Of a DNA stretch of 45,241 nucleotides, positions 26,836 to 35,436 are shown in pieces. A model generated the notes under the pieces. The model ran no database searches. It was not told the origin of the DNA and saw only the letters and a program-made list of their open reading frames with translations. Each line of letters begins with the position of its first letter. Position 1 is the first letter of the stretch. Source of the stretch: Inhella proteolytica (lineage in GTDB: Bacteria; Pseudomonadota; Gammaproteobacteria; Burkholderiales; Burkholderiaceae_C); contig NZ_JAEDAK010000024.1 in NCBI RefSeq assembly GCF_016093275.1, forward strand, positions 1-45,241. Reading direction: 5' to 3'. Both the position numbers and the translations under genes were made by a program.

Positions 26836-28209
26836 TCACCCCTTCGCCGCCACGAACTTGCGCACTCGGTAGCGCTGCAACTGCAGGTCCTCGGCCCAGA
26901 AATCCGCCGCCAGGCCGGCCTTGCGCTTCAGCGCGGCCAGGAAGGCGCGGGGTTCGGGCAGCTGCTCCCACACCTGCGGCAGGAAGGTGGCGCGGTGGCC
27001 CTGCCAGCTCAGGATGACACCGTCCTTGCCCGGGCGCAGCTGGGCGCAGGCCTCGGCCTCGCTGGCCACCGGGAAGGGCTCGGGCGGGGCGAGCAGCGAG
27101 ATCTCGACCTCGGTGTCCGGCCACTCCTCGGCACTCAGCGGCGGGAAGCGCGGGTCCTTGAAAGCGGCATTGAGCGCGTGCTGGCGCACGTCCTCGCCCA
27201 GCGGCCGCGTGGCCACCAGGGAGCCGATGCAGCCGCGCAGCCGGCCCTGGCGGTTGAGCGTGACGAACACGGCGCCGGGCTTGTCCAACAGCGGGTGGTC
27301 CGCCGGTGCGGGGCTCTCCAGGCCCAGGGCGCTGGCGATCTGGTGGCGCGCCTGGGTGAGCAGCGCGCGGCCCAGGCCCTGCAGGTCCTCGGCCTGCGCA
27401 GGGGCCGCCGCGCCGGGCTCGAACACCAGCGCGGCATAGCCCACCACGCGGCTCTTGTCGCCCGCGGTGTCGCCGCTGTTGCGCAGGTCCAGCAGGCGCG
27501 GCTGCAGGCCATGGGCGCGCGCCGCCAGCAGCGCGCCCGCGAGCGGCGTGGCGCCGCAGGCCTGGTCGTGCGTCAGCGTGGGGTCAAGGCGCAGCACCTG
27601 CTCAATCGTGCCCTGGTCCTTGGCGCGCGCCTCGGCGTAGGGCAGGTAGTGGCTGAGGTCGGTGCTGATGACGATCAGCGTCTCCTCGCCACCCCACAGC
27701 CGCTCCAGCAGCTGCGCCACCTGCTGCGGGCTGGCGCGGCCCACGGCCAGGGGCAGCAGCTGGAAGGGGCCGAGCACCTGCTGCAGGAAAGGCAGCTGCA
27801 CCTCGAGCGCGTGCTCCTGCTCGTGCACGGCGTCGCTGACGCCGACGAAGGGCAGATCCGCCAGCGCGGCCAGCGCGGCGCGGTCGATCGGCACGGGGCC
27901 GAGCGGCGAATCGAAGGCCGCCACGCTGGGCGCGGCGATGCCCTGCACCGCCACGCGGTGCGCGGGCCCGAGCAGGATGACGCGCCGCACCCTGCCGGCC
28001 AGGCGCTGCAGGCTGGCGTAGCCGCTGGCCGCTACCGCGCCGGAATAGATGTAGCCGGCATGTGGCACCACCAGCACCTTGGGCGCGCGCGGCAGCGGCT
28101 GGGTGCGCACGCCGGCCATCAGCTCGTCCAGGGTGGTGCGCAGGGCCTCGGGCTGGCCGGGGTAGAAGCGGCCCGCCACGGCGGCCGGGCGCAGGGTCGT
28201 CGTTTCCAT
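26836..28209 (-). CDS. Memo-AMMECR1 fusion (AmmeMemoRadiSam system proteins B and A)
   Basis: The 457-aa fusion has a Memo domain at residues ~1-265, with PHAGYIYSG (His50) near the start, a DLSHYLPY segment and CGATPL. These match the metal-binding His/Cys sites of Memo-type proteins, related to class III extradiol dioxygenases. Residues ~275-457 are an AMMECR1 domain with the conserved RLRGCIGSL and KDPRFPPL. In many genomes A and B are separate genes; here they are joined. The ATG at 28209 starts a normal Memo N-terminus; the much longer open frame upstream is antisense to the histidine kinase and is discounted. It is transcribed towards amrS and diverges from the hybrid kinase (39 bp). 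Function of the system remains unassigned. Confidence 0.92.
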   Translation of the reverse strand: METTTLRPAAVAGRFYPGQPEALRTTLDELMAGVRTQPLPRAPKVLVVPHAGYIYSGAVAASGYASLQRLAGRVRRVILLGPAHRVAVQGIAAPSVAAFDSPLGPVPIDRAALAALADLPFVGVSDAVHEQEHALEVQLPFLQQVLGPFQLLPLAVGRASPQQVAQLLERLWGGEETLIVISTDLSHYLPYAEARAKDQGTIEQVLRLDPTLTHDQACGATPLAGALLAARAHGLQPRLLDLRNSGDTAGDKSRVVGYAALVFEPGAAAPAQAEDLQGLGRALLTQARHQIASALGLESPAPADHPLLDKPGAVFVTLNRQGRLRGCIGSLVATRPLGEDVRQHALNAAFKDPRFPPLSAEEWPDTEVEISLLAPPEPFPVASEAEACAQLRPGKDGVILSWQGHRATFLPQVWEQLPEPRAFLAALKRKAGLAADFWAEDLQLQRYRVRKFVAAKG

Positions 28210-28234
28210 GCGTCGAGTGTGCGCCGGTTCGGGT

Positions 28235-28240
28235 TCCAAT
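28235..28240 (+). promoter_or_regulatory. -10-like TCCAAT before the hybrid kinase ATG
   Basis: TCCAAT ends 8 nt before ATG 28249 inside the 39-bp divergent gap, with no Shine-Dalgarno. It could give a leaderless or nearly leaderless mRNA. Confidence 0.22.
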
Positions 28241-28248
28241 GCAGCCCT

Positions 28249-30243
28249 ATGAGTGCCCTCAGCCCCCGCGATTTCGAGAGCTTGGGCGCGCGGCTGGTGC
28301 GCGGCCAGGGCGACCTGGGCCTGAACGCCGCCCTGCTGCACGCCCTGCTGGATCAGCTGCCGGTGCGCTGCACCATCGTCGGCCGCGACCTGCGCTACCG
28401 CTTTGCCAACCAGGCCTTCCTGGACGCCATGGGCCTGCGCCTGGCGCAGGTGCTGGATCAGCCGGCCCGTGCGGTGCTGGGCGAGGCCGTCTTCAGCACC
28501 TACCTGCCGGCGGCCGAGCGCGTGTTCGCCGGCGAGGCGCTGCGCTGGCGCGGCTGGATCGACTACGGCAGCGCGCACACGCGCTACTTCGAGCAGCACC
28601 TGATTCCCTACGCCAGCGGCGGCGGCGAGATCGACGCCATGCTGGCCTTCGGCCGCGACATCACCGACCTGGAGCAGCGCGATGCCGAGCTGGCCGCCAC
28701 CACGCGCGCGCTCAGCACCACCGAGGCGCTGAAGTCCGCCATCGTGGACCACGCGCTGGCGGCCCTGGTCTCCACCGACGCCGAGGGCCGCATCGTCGAG
28801 TTCAACCCCGCCGCCGAGGCCATGTTCGGCCTGCGCCGCGCGCTCGTGCTGGGCCATTCGGTGGAGGAAGTGATCATTCCGCCGCAGCACCGCGCCGCCC
28901 ACCACGCCGGCATGGCGCGCCTGGCCGCGGGTGAGCCCGCGCGCCTGCTGGGCCGGCGCATGGAGATGACGGCGCTGCGCGCCGACGGGCGCGAGTTCCC
29001 GGTCGAGATGGTGCTGTGGCGCACCGAGGTGGGCGGCAGCAGCTACTACACCGCCTCGATGGTCGACCTCTCGGCCCGCCAGGAGGCCGAGCGCGAGATC
29101 GAGCGCCAGCGCGAGGCGCTGCGCCAAAGCGAAAAGCTCAGCGCCATGGGCAGCCTGCTGGCCGGCGTGGCGCATGAGCTGAACAACCCGCTGGCCATCG
29201 TGCTGGGCCGCGCCACCCTGCTGGAAGAAAAGACCGGCGCCTACCCCGAGCTGCAGCAGGACGCCCAGCGCATCCGCGACGCCGCCGAGCGCTGCGGCCG
29301 CATCGTCAAGACCTTCCTGAACATGGCGCGCGCGCGCCCTGGGGCGCGCACCGCCGTGTCGCTGAACGAGCTGGTGCGCGCTGCCGCTGATCTGCTGTCC
29401 TACACCTGGCGTAGCCATGGTCTTCAGCTGGAACTGCTGCTGGCCGAGGACCTGCCGCGCGTGCTGGCGGACGCCGACCAGATCGGCCAGCTGGTGCTGA
29501 ACCTGATGGTGAACGCCCAGCAGGCGCTCAGCCAGCAGGAAGGCCCGCGGCGCGTGCAGGTGGGCACCGGGCTGGAGGCGCTGCGCCCGGGCCGCGCGCC
29601 GCGCGTGTGGCTGCGCGTGGCCGACAACGGCCCGGGCGTGCCGGAGAGCGCGCGCACGCGCCTGTTCGAGCCCTTCTTCACCACCAAGAGCGAGGGCCTG
29701 GGCACCGGCCTGGGCCTGGCGGTGTCGCGCGCGCTGGCGCGCGAGCATGGCGGCGAGCTGCAGCTGGAGCCGCACGGGCCGCTGGGCGGCGCGAGCTTCC
29801 GCCTCAGCCTGCCGCTGACCGGCCAGGCCGAGGTGATGGCGCCGAGCCTGGAGCCGGCCAGCGCGGCGCCACCGGCCGCCCGCGCGCGCGTGCTGGTGGT
29901 GGACGACGAGCCCGAGATCGCCGAGCTGGCGCGCGCCATGCTGGAAGCCGCCGGCTACTCGGTGGCCCTGGCCCACAGCGGCCGCTCGGCGCTGGAGCGT
30001 CTGGCCGAGCAGGCCTTCGACGCCGTGGTCTCCGACCTGCGCATGCCCGACATGGACGGCGCAGCGCTGTGGCGCGCGCTGGGTGAGCAGTACCCGGCTC
30101 TGCGGCGGCGCGTGCTGTTCGTCACCGGCGACACGCTCTCCCCCGGCGCCCAGCAGTTCCTGGAGCAGACCGAGTGCCCGGCACTCGACAAGCCCTTCAC
30201 CAAGGCCGAGCTGCTGGCCAAGCTGGCGCAGCTGCTCAGCTGA
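28249..30243 (+). CDS. PAS-domain hybrid sensor histidine kinase with C-terminal receiver
   Basis: The 664-aa hybrid kinase is likely cytoplasmic, with no membrane segment or signal peptide visible. The domains are PAS at ~30-140 (QLPVRCTIVGRDLRYRFANQAFL), a second PAS at ~160-290 (VSTDAEGRIVEFNPAAEAMF), HisKA with phospho-accepting His309 in GVAHELNNP, a HATPase with DNGPGV and GTGLGLAV, and a receiver domain with phospho-acceptor Asp596 in VSDLRMPDMDG. A Pro/Ala linker separates the kinase core and the receiver. It diverges from the Memo-AMMECR1 gene, and its last 8 bp overlap the 3' end of the convergent GGDEF-EAL gene. The output partner is unknown; a phosphorelay or autoregulation is inferred. 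Confidence 0.92.
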   Translation: MSALSPRDFESLGARLVRGQGDLGLNAALLHALLDQLPVRCTIVGRDLRYRFANQAFLDAMGLRLAQVLDQPARAVLGEAVFSTYLPAAERVFAGEALRWRGWIDYGSAHTRYFEQHLIPYASGGGEIDAMLAFGRDITDLEQRDAELAATTRALSTTEALKSAIVDHALAALVSTDAEGRIVEFNPAAEAMFGLRRALVLGHSVEEVIIPPQHRAAHHAGMARLAAGEPARLLGRRMEMTALRADGREFPVEMVLWRTEVGGSSYYTASMVDLSARQEAEREIERQREALRQSEKLSAMGSLLAGVAHELNNPLAIVLGRATLLEEKTGAYPELQQDAQRIRDAAERCGRIVKTFLNMARARPGARTAVSLNELVRAAADLLSYTWRSHGLQLELLLAEDLPRVLADADQIGQLVLNLMVNAQQALSQQEGPRRVQVGTGLEALRPGRAPRVWLRVADNGPGVPESARTRLFEPFFTTKSEGLGTGLGLAVSRALAREHGGELQLEPHGPLGGASFRLSLPLTGQAEVMAPSLEPASAAPPAARARVLVVDDEPEIAELARAMLEAAGYSVALAHSGRSALERLAEQAFDAVVSDLRMPDMDGAALWRALGEQYPALRRRVLFVTGDTLSPGAQQFLEQTECPALDKPFTKAELLAKLAQLLS

Positions 30244-33200
30244 GCTTGGGCTGCGTGCGCACGAAGTCGGCGAAGGCGCTGGCGGACAGCGGGCGGGCGT
30301 ACAGATAGCCCTGGATGGCGTCGCAGCCGCGCGCGCGCAGGAACTCGCGCTGCGCCTCGGTCTCCACGCCCTCGGCCAGCGTGTGCAACCCAAGGCTGCG
30401 CGCCATCTGGATGATGGCGGTGGCGATGGCCTGGTCGTCCGGATTGCTGTGCAGCTCGCGCACGAAGCTGCGGTCGATCTTCAGCAGGTCCACCGCAAAG
30501 CGCTTCAGGTAGCTCATCGATGAATAGCCGGTCCCGAAGTCGTCGATCGCCAGGCGCATGCCGGCCTGGCTGAGTGCCTCCATGGTGCGGCGCGCGGCCT
30601 CGGGGTCGCGCAGGGCCACGGCCTCGGTCAGCTCCAGCTCGATGCGGCGCGGGCCCAGGCCGGATTCATGCAGCAGTCTTTGCACCGTCTGCGCCAGATG
30701 GGGCTGCGCAAACTGCACAGCCGAGAGGTTCACCGCCACGCGCAGCGGCGGCAGGCCCTCGGCGTCCCACTGCGCGAGCTGCTGCACCACGGTGCGGAGC
30801 ACCCAGTCGCCGATCGGCACGATCAGCCCGCTGCTTTCCGCCAGCGGGATGAACTCGGCCGGCGACACCGGCCCCCATTGCGCGCTGTGCCAGCGCAGCA
30901 GGGCCTCCGCTCCGTACAGGCCGCCGCCGTGCAGGTCCTGCTGCGGCTGGTAGACGACCGTCAGCTCCTGGCGCGCCAGCGCATGCCGCAGCGAGGCCGA
31001 CAGCGCGAGCGCGCGCGCGCTGTGCTCCTGCATGCCGGGGTCGAAGAAGCGAAAGCCGTTGCGCCCTTCCTGCTTGACGCGGTACATCGCCGTCTCGGCA
31101 CACATCAGCAGGGCTTCCAGGGTCTGCCCATCCTGCGGGTACTGCGCCAGGCCCAGCGAAGCCCCGATCACCAGCTCCTGGTCCTGCAGCGGCACCGGCG
31201 GCTCCAGCGCGGCCAGCAGCTGGCGCGCGTGCGCGGCCGCGGCATCGGCGCTGCAGCCCGGCAGCAGCAGGGTGAAGGCGTCGCCCGACTGACGCGCCAG
31301 CAGCTCGTGCTCGCGCAGCTGCCCGTTCAGCCGGTGCGCGGTTTCACGCAGCAGCAGATCGCCCACGGTGTGGCCGAGCGAGTCGTTGATGGCCTTGAAG
31401 TTGTCCAAATCCAGCCAGATCAGCGTGACCGGCTCGTGCCCCGGCGTGAGCAGGGCCTGCGCGCGCTGGGCGAACAGCGCGGGGTTGGGCAGGCCGGTGA
31501 GCTGGTCGAAGTGCGAAAGCTGCTGGATGCGTTCGACCGCGGCACGCTTGGCGCTCACGTCCTCCTTGTGCGCCAGGTAGTTCACGACCCGCCCGCTGGG
31601 TTCGCGCACCGGGTAAATCAGCGCCTCCTCGGTGTACTCGCTGCCATCCTTGCGGCGGTTGATGAACTCGCCGCGCCAGGGCTCGCCGGCATGCAGGCGG
31701 TCCCACATCTCCCGGTAGGTGCTGGCGGGGGTGCGGCCTGACTGGAGCAGGCGCGGGTTGCTGCCCATCACCTCGGCCTCGCTGTACCCCGTCATGGCCT
31801 CGAAGGCCGGGTTGGCGTACTCGATCGCGCCCTGCGCATCGGTCACCACCACCGCATAGGGGCTCTGCGTCAGCGCGGTGGACAGGGTGCGGATGGCCGC
31901 GTCCTGCGCGCGCCGCTCACCCACATCGCGCCCGGAGGCATAGACCAGATCGTCCAGCACGCGCACCCGCCACTCCACCGGGTGCGCGCTGCCGTCCGGG
32001 GCCAGGCAGCGGTGCTCGAAGTCGGCCTCGCCGTCCTGACCCAGCGTGTGCAGCACCGCCTCGGTGGCCGCGCGGTCCTCGGGGTGCACATGGGCCTGCA
32101 GGCTGTGCCCCTGCAGTTCGCCGGCGCGCAACCCCAGCAACTGCGCCAGGGCCCCGTTGACGCGTTGCAGCTGGCCCTGGCGGTCCCAGATGGCGAACAG
32201 GTCCCGGTTGGCATTGAAGAAGTAGTCCAGCTCCTGCTGCTGCTGGCGCATGCGCAGCTCCTGGCGGCGCCGCGCCGCCAAGCGCCAGAGGGATTCAGCC
32301 AGGATGCGCAAGCCCTCCAGGTCGCGCGGCCCGTAGGCCGCCTGGGTGCGGCCCACGCCCAGCAGCAGGCGCACCTGGCCCTGCTCCAGCGCCGGCAGGG
32401 CCAGCAGCGGCGGGCGTGAGGGCACGCTGTGCTGCAGCTGGCGCGTCTGCTGCGCTGTCCAGGCCAGCGCCTCCCAGTCGGGTGGCGCGGCATCGCTGCG
32501 CAGGTCCAGGCGCGCTACGTTCTGGCCGGCCTCGTAGACGCGCAGGCAGACCCAGGCGCTGTCGTTCAGGTGCTGCACCAGCGGCAGCGCATGGCGCAGG
32601 AAGTCTTCCTCGCCCAGGCCGTCGGCCAGTGCCGGCAGGCCGAGCAGGATCTGGTTCAGACGCGACTCCTGCTCCAGCGCCAGCTGCTGCTCGGCCAGGG
32701 TGGTGACGTCGCGCGACAGCACCAGCAGCACGGGCTCGCGCCCCGGCTCGCCTTCCTTGCGCGCCACTGAGAGCTCGAAGTGCCGAAGGCCATCCGGCAG
32801 AGGCAGGCTGATGCGCTGACCCTGCGCATGGCCCATTAGGGCGGCCACGCGCAGCGCCTCCAGGCAGATCTGTGCGGACTCGGGCGGCATCACCTCCTGC
32901 ACCGAGCGGCCCACCAGGGTCTCGGCCGGCGCCGCCAGACCGGCATGCTGCGGCGTGTGCACCGCCAAGTAGCGCCCGTTCGTGTCCATCTCGAACAACA
33001 GATCCGGCAGCGCGGCCAGGGTGGCGCTCAGCTGGTGCTCGGAGGAGGCCAGCGCCTGGTAGGGCTGGTGCACGGTATCGATGAACAGCGCCCAGTACAG
33101 GAATCCGTAGGCGACCACCTTGTAGACGTGGCCGAGCAGGTTGTAGACGTCGGTGACGTTGCCGTAGAGCGTGAAGAAGAACTCACTCATCGCCATGATG

Positions 33201-33856
33201 AGCGCGGCCGCCAGCAGGGCACTGGCGTTGAAGCGCCGCGGCGCGCGCAAGCGCCGCAGCAGCACCCCCGCGGCCAGCAGGCAGAGCACGATCAGCGCGT
33301 ACTCGTACGCACGCTTGAAGCCCGTCAGGCCCTGCCCCTCCACAAAGGTGCGCGGCAGCAGTTGCGGGTGGAAGAGCACCACCAGATGCACCAGCAGCAC
33401 CAGCAGCAGCACCCCAATCAGCAAGGGATAACGGCGCGGCGTGTCACCGAGATGCCAACGCGAAAACGCGGCCAGCAGCAGGCCGCCCACCGCCAGGCTG
33501 CGCGCCGCCAGCCAGAAGTTGATGGCCTTCTCCGAGCCCGAAGCGGTGATGAAGTCCGGCATGCCCTGGTAGGACAGGGTGTGCCCCAGATCCAGCAAGG
33601 CGACACCCAGGAACAGACAGCCCAGCGTGGCCACCGTGAGCGAGCGCACATGGCGCGTGGTGGCCCAGCCGATGGCGAACACCAGGCCCGAGACGGTGAT
33701 GGAGAACACCTCCAGCACCGTGTGCAGCGGCGCGTACTGGGCCAGGCCGCGGCTGGTTTCACTGGCCGGCAGCACCAGCGCCACCAGCAGCAGCAGGGCC
33801 AGCAGGCCCACGGCGGGCAAGCTCTCCAGGGCTTCGGTGCGGTGGCTGCGGTGCAT
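30236..33856 (-). CDS. MASE3-PAS-GGDEF-EAL membrane protein (probable c-di-GMP phosphodiesterase)
   Basis: The 1206-aa protein has residues ~15-290 hydrophobic with about eight membrane segments and a MASE3 sensor signature (LLDLGHTLSYQGMPDF). PAS-type segments follow, with a GAF-like part between ~400 and 560. The GGDEF site reads SGDAF (857-861), so cyclase activity is unlikely. The EAL domain starts at Glu984 in GAEALLRW and keeps the NLSA, ELTEA, DDFGTGYSS, LKIDRSF and AEGVE motifs, so phosphodiesterase activity is expected. ATG 33856 was preferred over GTG 33859; GAGG lies a few bases upstream. The 3' ends of this gene and the histidine kinase gene overlap by 8 bp. Confidence 0.93.
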   Translation of the reverse strand: MHRSHRTEALESLPAVGLLALLLLVALVLPASETSRGLAQYAPLHTVLEVFSITVSGLVFAIGWATTRHVRSLTVATLGCLFLGVALLDLGHTLSYQGMPDFITASGSEKAINFWLAARSLAVGGLLLAAFSRWHLGDTPRRYPLLIGVLLLVLLVHLVVLFHPQLLPRTFVEGQGLTGFKRAYEYALIVLCLLAAGVLLRRLRAPRRFNASALLAAALIMAMSEFFFTLYGNVTDVYNLLGHVYKVVAYGFLYWALFIDTVHQPYQALASSEHQLSATLAALPDLLFEMDTNGRYLAVHTPQHAGLAAPAETLVGRSVQEVMPPESAQICLEALRVAALMGHAQGQRISLPLPDGLRHFELSVARKEGEPGREPVLLVLSRDVTTLAEQQLALEQESRLNQILLGLPALADGLGEEDFLRHALPLVQHLNDSAWVCLRVYEAGQNVARLDLRSDAAPPDWEALAWTAQQTRQLQHSVPSRPPLLALPALEQGQVRLLLGVGRTQAAYGPRDLEGLRILAESLWRLAARRRQELRMRQQQQELDYFFNANRDLFAIWDRQGQLQRVNGALAQLLGLRAGELQGHSLQAHVHPEDRAATEAVLHTLGQDGEADFEHRCLAPDGSAHPVEWRVRVLDDLVYASGRDVGERRAQDAAIRTLSTALTQSPYAVVVTDAQGAIEYANPAFEAMTGYSEAEVMGSNPRLLQSGRTPASTYREMWDRLHAGEPWRGEFINRRKDGSEYTEEALIYPVREPSGRVVNYLAHKEDVSAKRAAVERIQQLSHFDQLTGLPNPALFAQRAQALLTPGHEPVTLIWLDLDNFKAINDSLGHTVGDLLLRETAHRLNGQLREHELLARQSGDAFTLLLPGCSADAAAAHARQLLAALEPPVPLQDQELVIGASLGLAQYPQDGQTLEALLMCAETAMYRVKQEGRNGFRFFDPGMQEHSARALALSASLRHALARQELTVVYQPQQDLHGGGLYGAEALLRWHSAQWGPVSPAEFIPLAESSGLIVPIGDWVLRTVVQQLAQWDAEGLPPLRVAVNLSAVQFAQPHLAQTVQRLLHESGLGPRRIELELTEAVALRDPEAARRTMEALSQAGMRLAIDDFGTGYSSMSYLKRFAVDLLKIDRSFVRELHSNPDDQAIATAIIQMARSLGLHTLAEGVETEAQREFLRARGCDAIQGYLYARPLSASAFADFVRTQPKLS

Positions 33857-33893
33857 CACCGCCTCATCCTACGGGCAGCGCCGGGCCTCCCTT

Positions 33894-33899
33894 ACAGTG
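33894..33899 (+). promoter_or_regulatory. -10-like TACAGT for the DUF2242 lipoprotein gene
   Basis: TACAGT sits in the 72-bp gap between the divergent EAL gene and the lipoprotein gene. Initiation near 33906 would leave a ~23-nt leader without a Shine-Dalgarno. No clear -35. Confidence 0.28.
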
Positions 33900-33928
33900 C
33901 GCCGGCCTTGTCTTCTGCCCCCCGAACC

Positions 33929-34528
33929 GTGTTGTTGTGCCCCGCCCACCTCTTCCCGGGCCTGCTGCTGGCGGCCTGCCTTTCCGCCTGCACCAGCACG
34001 CAGCTCCCTCGCGTGGGCGGCCGGCCCGACCCGGTCTACACCCGCGAGACCTTCCAGGCCGACGAAAAGCACTCGCGCCTGTTCGACGCCCCGCCCGAGG
34101 AAGCCTGCGAGGGCGCGCGCCGCGCCCTGCTCAGCCAGGGCTATGTCATCAGCCGCGCCGATGCCGGCCTGGTGCAGGGTGCCAAGCGCTTCCAGCCCGA
34201 GGGCGAGGTGCATGTGGAGATCAGCTTCCACATCGTGTGCGCGCGCGAGGGCGAGCGCACCGCCACCCTGTTCGTGAGCGCCCAGCAGGACAAGTACGTG
34301 CTCAAGAAGAACCCCAACGCCGCCTCGATCGGCGTCAGCGCCCTGGGTTCGATCTCGGTGCCGGTGGGCGCCACCGAGGACTCGCTCGTCAAGGTGGCGA
34401 GCGAAACCATCCCCGCCGGCAGCTTCTACGACCGCTTCTTCAGCCTTGTGCATCGCATGGTAAAGAGCCAGGCGGATGAGCGCCAAGTCGGCACTCCGGC
34501 ACAAAGCCTCGACCCGCCGAGCAAATAG
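33929..34528 (+). CDS. DUF2242-type lipoprotein
   Basis: The 199-aa predicted lipoprotein has residues 1-20 as a hydrophobic signal (LLLAACLSAC). The lipobox LSAC places the lipidated Cys at 21, followed by Thr-Ser-Thr, which does not favour inner-membrane retention, so outer-membrane anchoring is likely. The body contains DKYVLKKNPNAASIGVSALGSISVP and EDSLVKVASETI, which I recall as typical of DUF2242 lipoproteins of Burkholderiales. Function unknown. GTG 33929 gives the lipobox at a normal distance; there is no better ATG. The long upstream open frame is antisense to the EAL gene. The cold-shock gene follows 204 bp later. Confidence 0.82.
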   Translation: MLLCPAHLFPGLLLAACLSACTSTQLPRVGGRPDPVYTRETFQADEKHSRLFDAPPEEACEGARRALLSQGYVISRADAGLVQGAKRFQPEGEVHVEISFHIVCAREGERTATLFVSAQQDKYVLKKNPNAASIGVSALGSISVPVGATEDSLVKVASETIPAGSFYDRFFSLVHRMVKSQADERQVGTPAQSLDPPSK

Positions 34529-34732
34529 TTGCACGCGAGTTCGTCGAGACCGCTGCATTTCGATGACAATGCGCACCGCTTTGCCGCTCTAGACCTCGAG
34601 TTCTGGGGTCGTGACGGGCCCGGACACCGGGTGCCGTCTCGGGTTTTGGGTTTCTGTGTGTTGGGGCAGTGCAGCGCGGTGTGACTCGAGAGTCCCACCA
34701 TCTTTTATTCACCCCCTCGCAAAGGAAATTCC
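34529..34732 (+). promoter_or_regulatory. Long leader region of the cold-shock gene
   Basis: A 204-bp gap precedes the cold-shock gene. TTGCAC at 34529-34534 is a -35 candidate. The leader holds two small hairpins (CCCGG/CCGGG at 34619-34631 and GACTC/GAGTC at 34683-34694) and a G/T-rich stretch at 34635-34668. It ends with AAGGA at 34722-34726 and an AT-rich TCTTTTATTC before it. Cold-shock genes in other bacteria have long structured leaders that act as RNA thermosensors, so a similar role is inferred. Confidence 0.5.
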
Positions 34733-34945
34733 ATGAGCACCTCGCAAACCGGCACCGTCAAGTGGTTCAACGACGGCAAGGGCTTCGGCTTCATCACGCC
34801 TGACAACGGCGGCCAAGACCTGTTCGCCCACTTCAGCGCCATCACCGGCAAGGGCTTCAAGTCCCTGCAGGAAAATCAGCGCGTTGAATTCGACGTCGTC
34901 CCCGGCCAGAAGGGCCCGCAAGCCGCCAATATCCGCCCGCTGTAA
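34733..34945 (+). CDS. cspA: Cold-shock protein (CspA family)
   Basis: The 70-aa single cold-shock domain binds single-stranded RNA and DNA and melts RNA structure at low temperature. RNP1 is GKGFGFITP (residues ~15-23) and RNP2 is DLFAHFSA (~30-37), both intact. The length matches the family. ATG 34733 is preceded by AAGGA at 34722-34726. A long leader precedes it and a strong intrinsic terminator follows, so it is monocistronic. infA lies next. Paralogue-specific naming is not certain. Confidence 0.97.
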   Translation: MSTSQTGTVKWFNDGKGFGFITPDNGGQDLFAHFSAITGKGFKSLQENQRVEFDVVPGQKGPQAANIRPL

Positions 34946-34961
34946 CTAGCTGTCGGGCCGC

Positions 34962-35002
34962 AGCCGGGGTGCGCGTAGGCGCCCCCGGCTTTTTCGTTTT
35001 TT
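34962..35002 (+). terminator. Intrinsic terminator after the cold-shock gene
   Basis: Arms AGCCGGGG and CCCCGGCT extend inwards to GC-rich pairing with one mismatch (34962-34990). They are followed by TTTTTCGTTTTTT. A textbook rho-independent terminator 16 bp after the stop. Confidence 0.92.
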
Positions 35003-35030
35003 CCGATTCCGACCTTGCAAGGAGCACGCG

Positions 35031-35261
35031 ATGGCGAAAGAAGAATTGATCGAAATGCGCGGCAAGGTGGACGAAATCCTGCCGGACTCGCGCTACCGCG
35101 TGACCCTGGAGAACGGCCACCAGCTGATCGCCTACACCAGCGGCAAGATGCGCAAGCACCACATCCGCATTCTGGCGGGCGACAGCGTGGCCCTGGAAAT
35201 GAGCCCCTACGACATGGGCAAGGGCCGCATCACCTTCCGCCACCTGGACAAGCGCAGCTGA
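35031..35261 (+). CDS. infA: Translation initiation factor IF-1 (solitary infA)
   Basis: The 76-aa S1-like OB-fold protein binds the ribosomal A site during initiation. It has the signature [22 protein letters not shown] at 8-29, then HHIRILAGD and RITFRHL. ATG 35031 has AAGGAG at 35019-35024. It lies outside the ribosomal protein operon, next to a cold-shock gene, and has its own terminator, so it is an extra or relocated infA copy of the kind seen in Burkholderiales. The sequence keeps all core positions, so it is expected to work. Expression together with the cold-shock gene is inferred from position only. Confidence 0.95.
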   Translation: MAKEELIEMRGKVDEILPDSRYRVTLENGHQLIAYTSGKMRKHHIRILAGDSVALEMSPYDMGKGRITFRHLDKRS

Positions 35262-35295
35262 GCGAGCCCGACCTCCGCGTCACGCTCGTTCCACG

Positions 35296-35331
35296 AAGGG
35301 CCGGTGCCAAGCCGGCCCTTTTGCTTTTTTT
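35296..35331 (+). terminator. Intrinsic terminator after infA
   Basis: A perfect 9-bp stem (AAGGGCCGG at 35296-35304, CCGGCCCTT at 35312-35320) with a 7-nt loop is followed by TTGCTTTTTTT. A strong rho-independent terminator. Confidence 0.94.
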
Positions 35332-35436
35332 GGTGCATCGCCGGCTGACGCCGGCCGCAAGGCTTTGTAAATTCGGCCAACCCAGGGCGCCGCGCCGGCG
35401 TTGTGCCCTCCCCATGGCCCCTTCCCGGAGTTCCGC

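Noticed and set aside
26785-28248. Long N-terminal extension of the hybrid kinase
   Set aside because: It is antisense to the Memo-AMMECR1 fusion and has low-complexity composition.
32945-33928. N-terminal extension of the DUF2242 lipoprotein
   Set aside because: The extension is antisense to the EAL gene. The lipobox fits a start at 33929.
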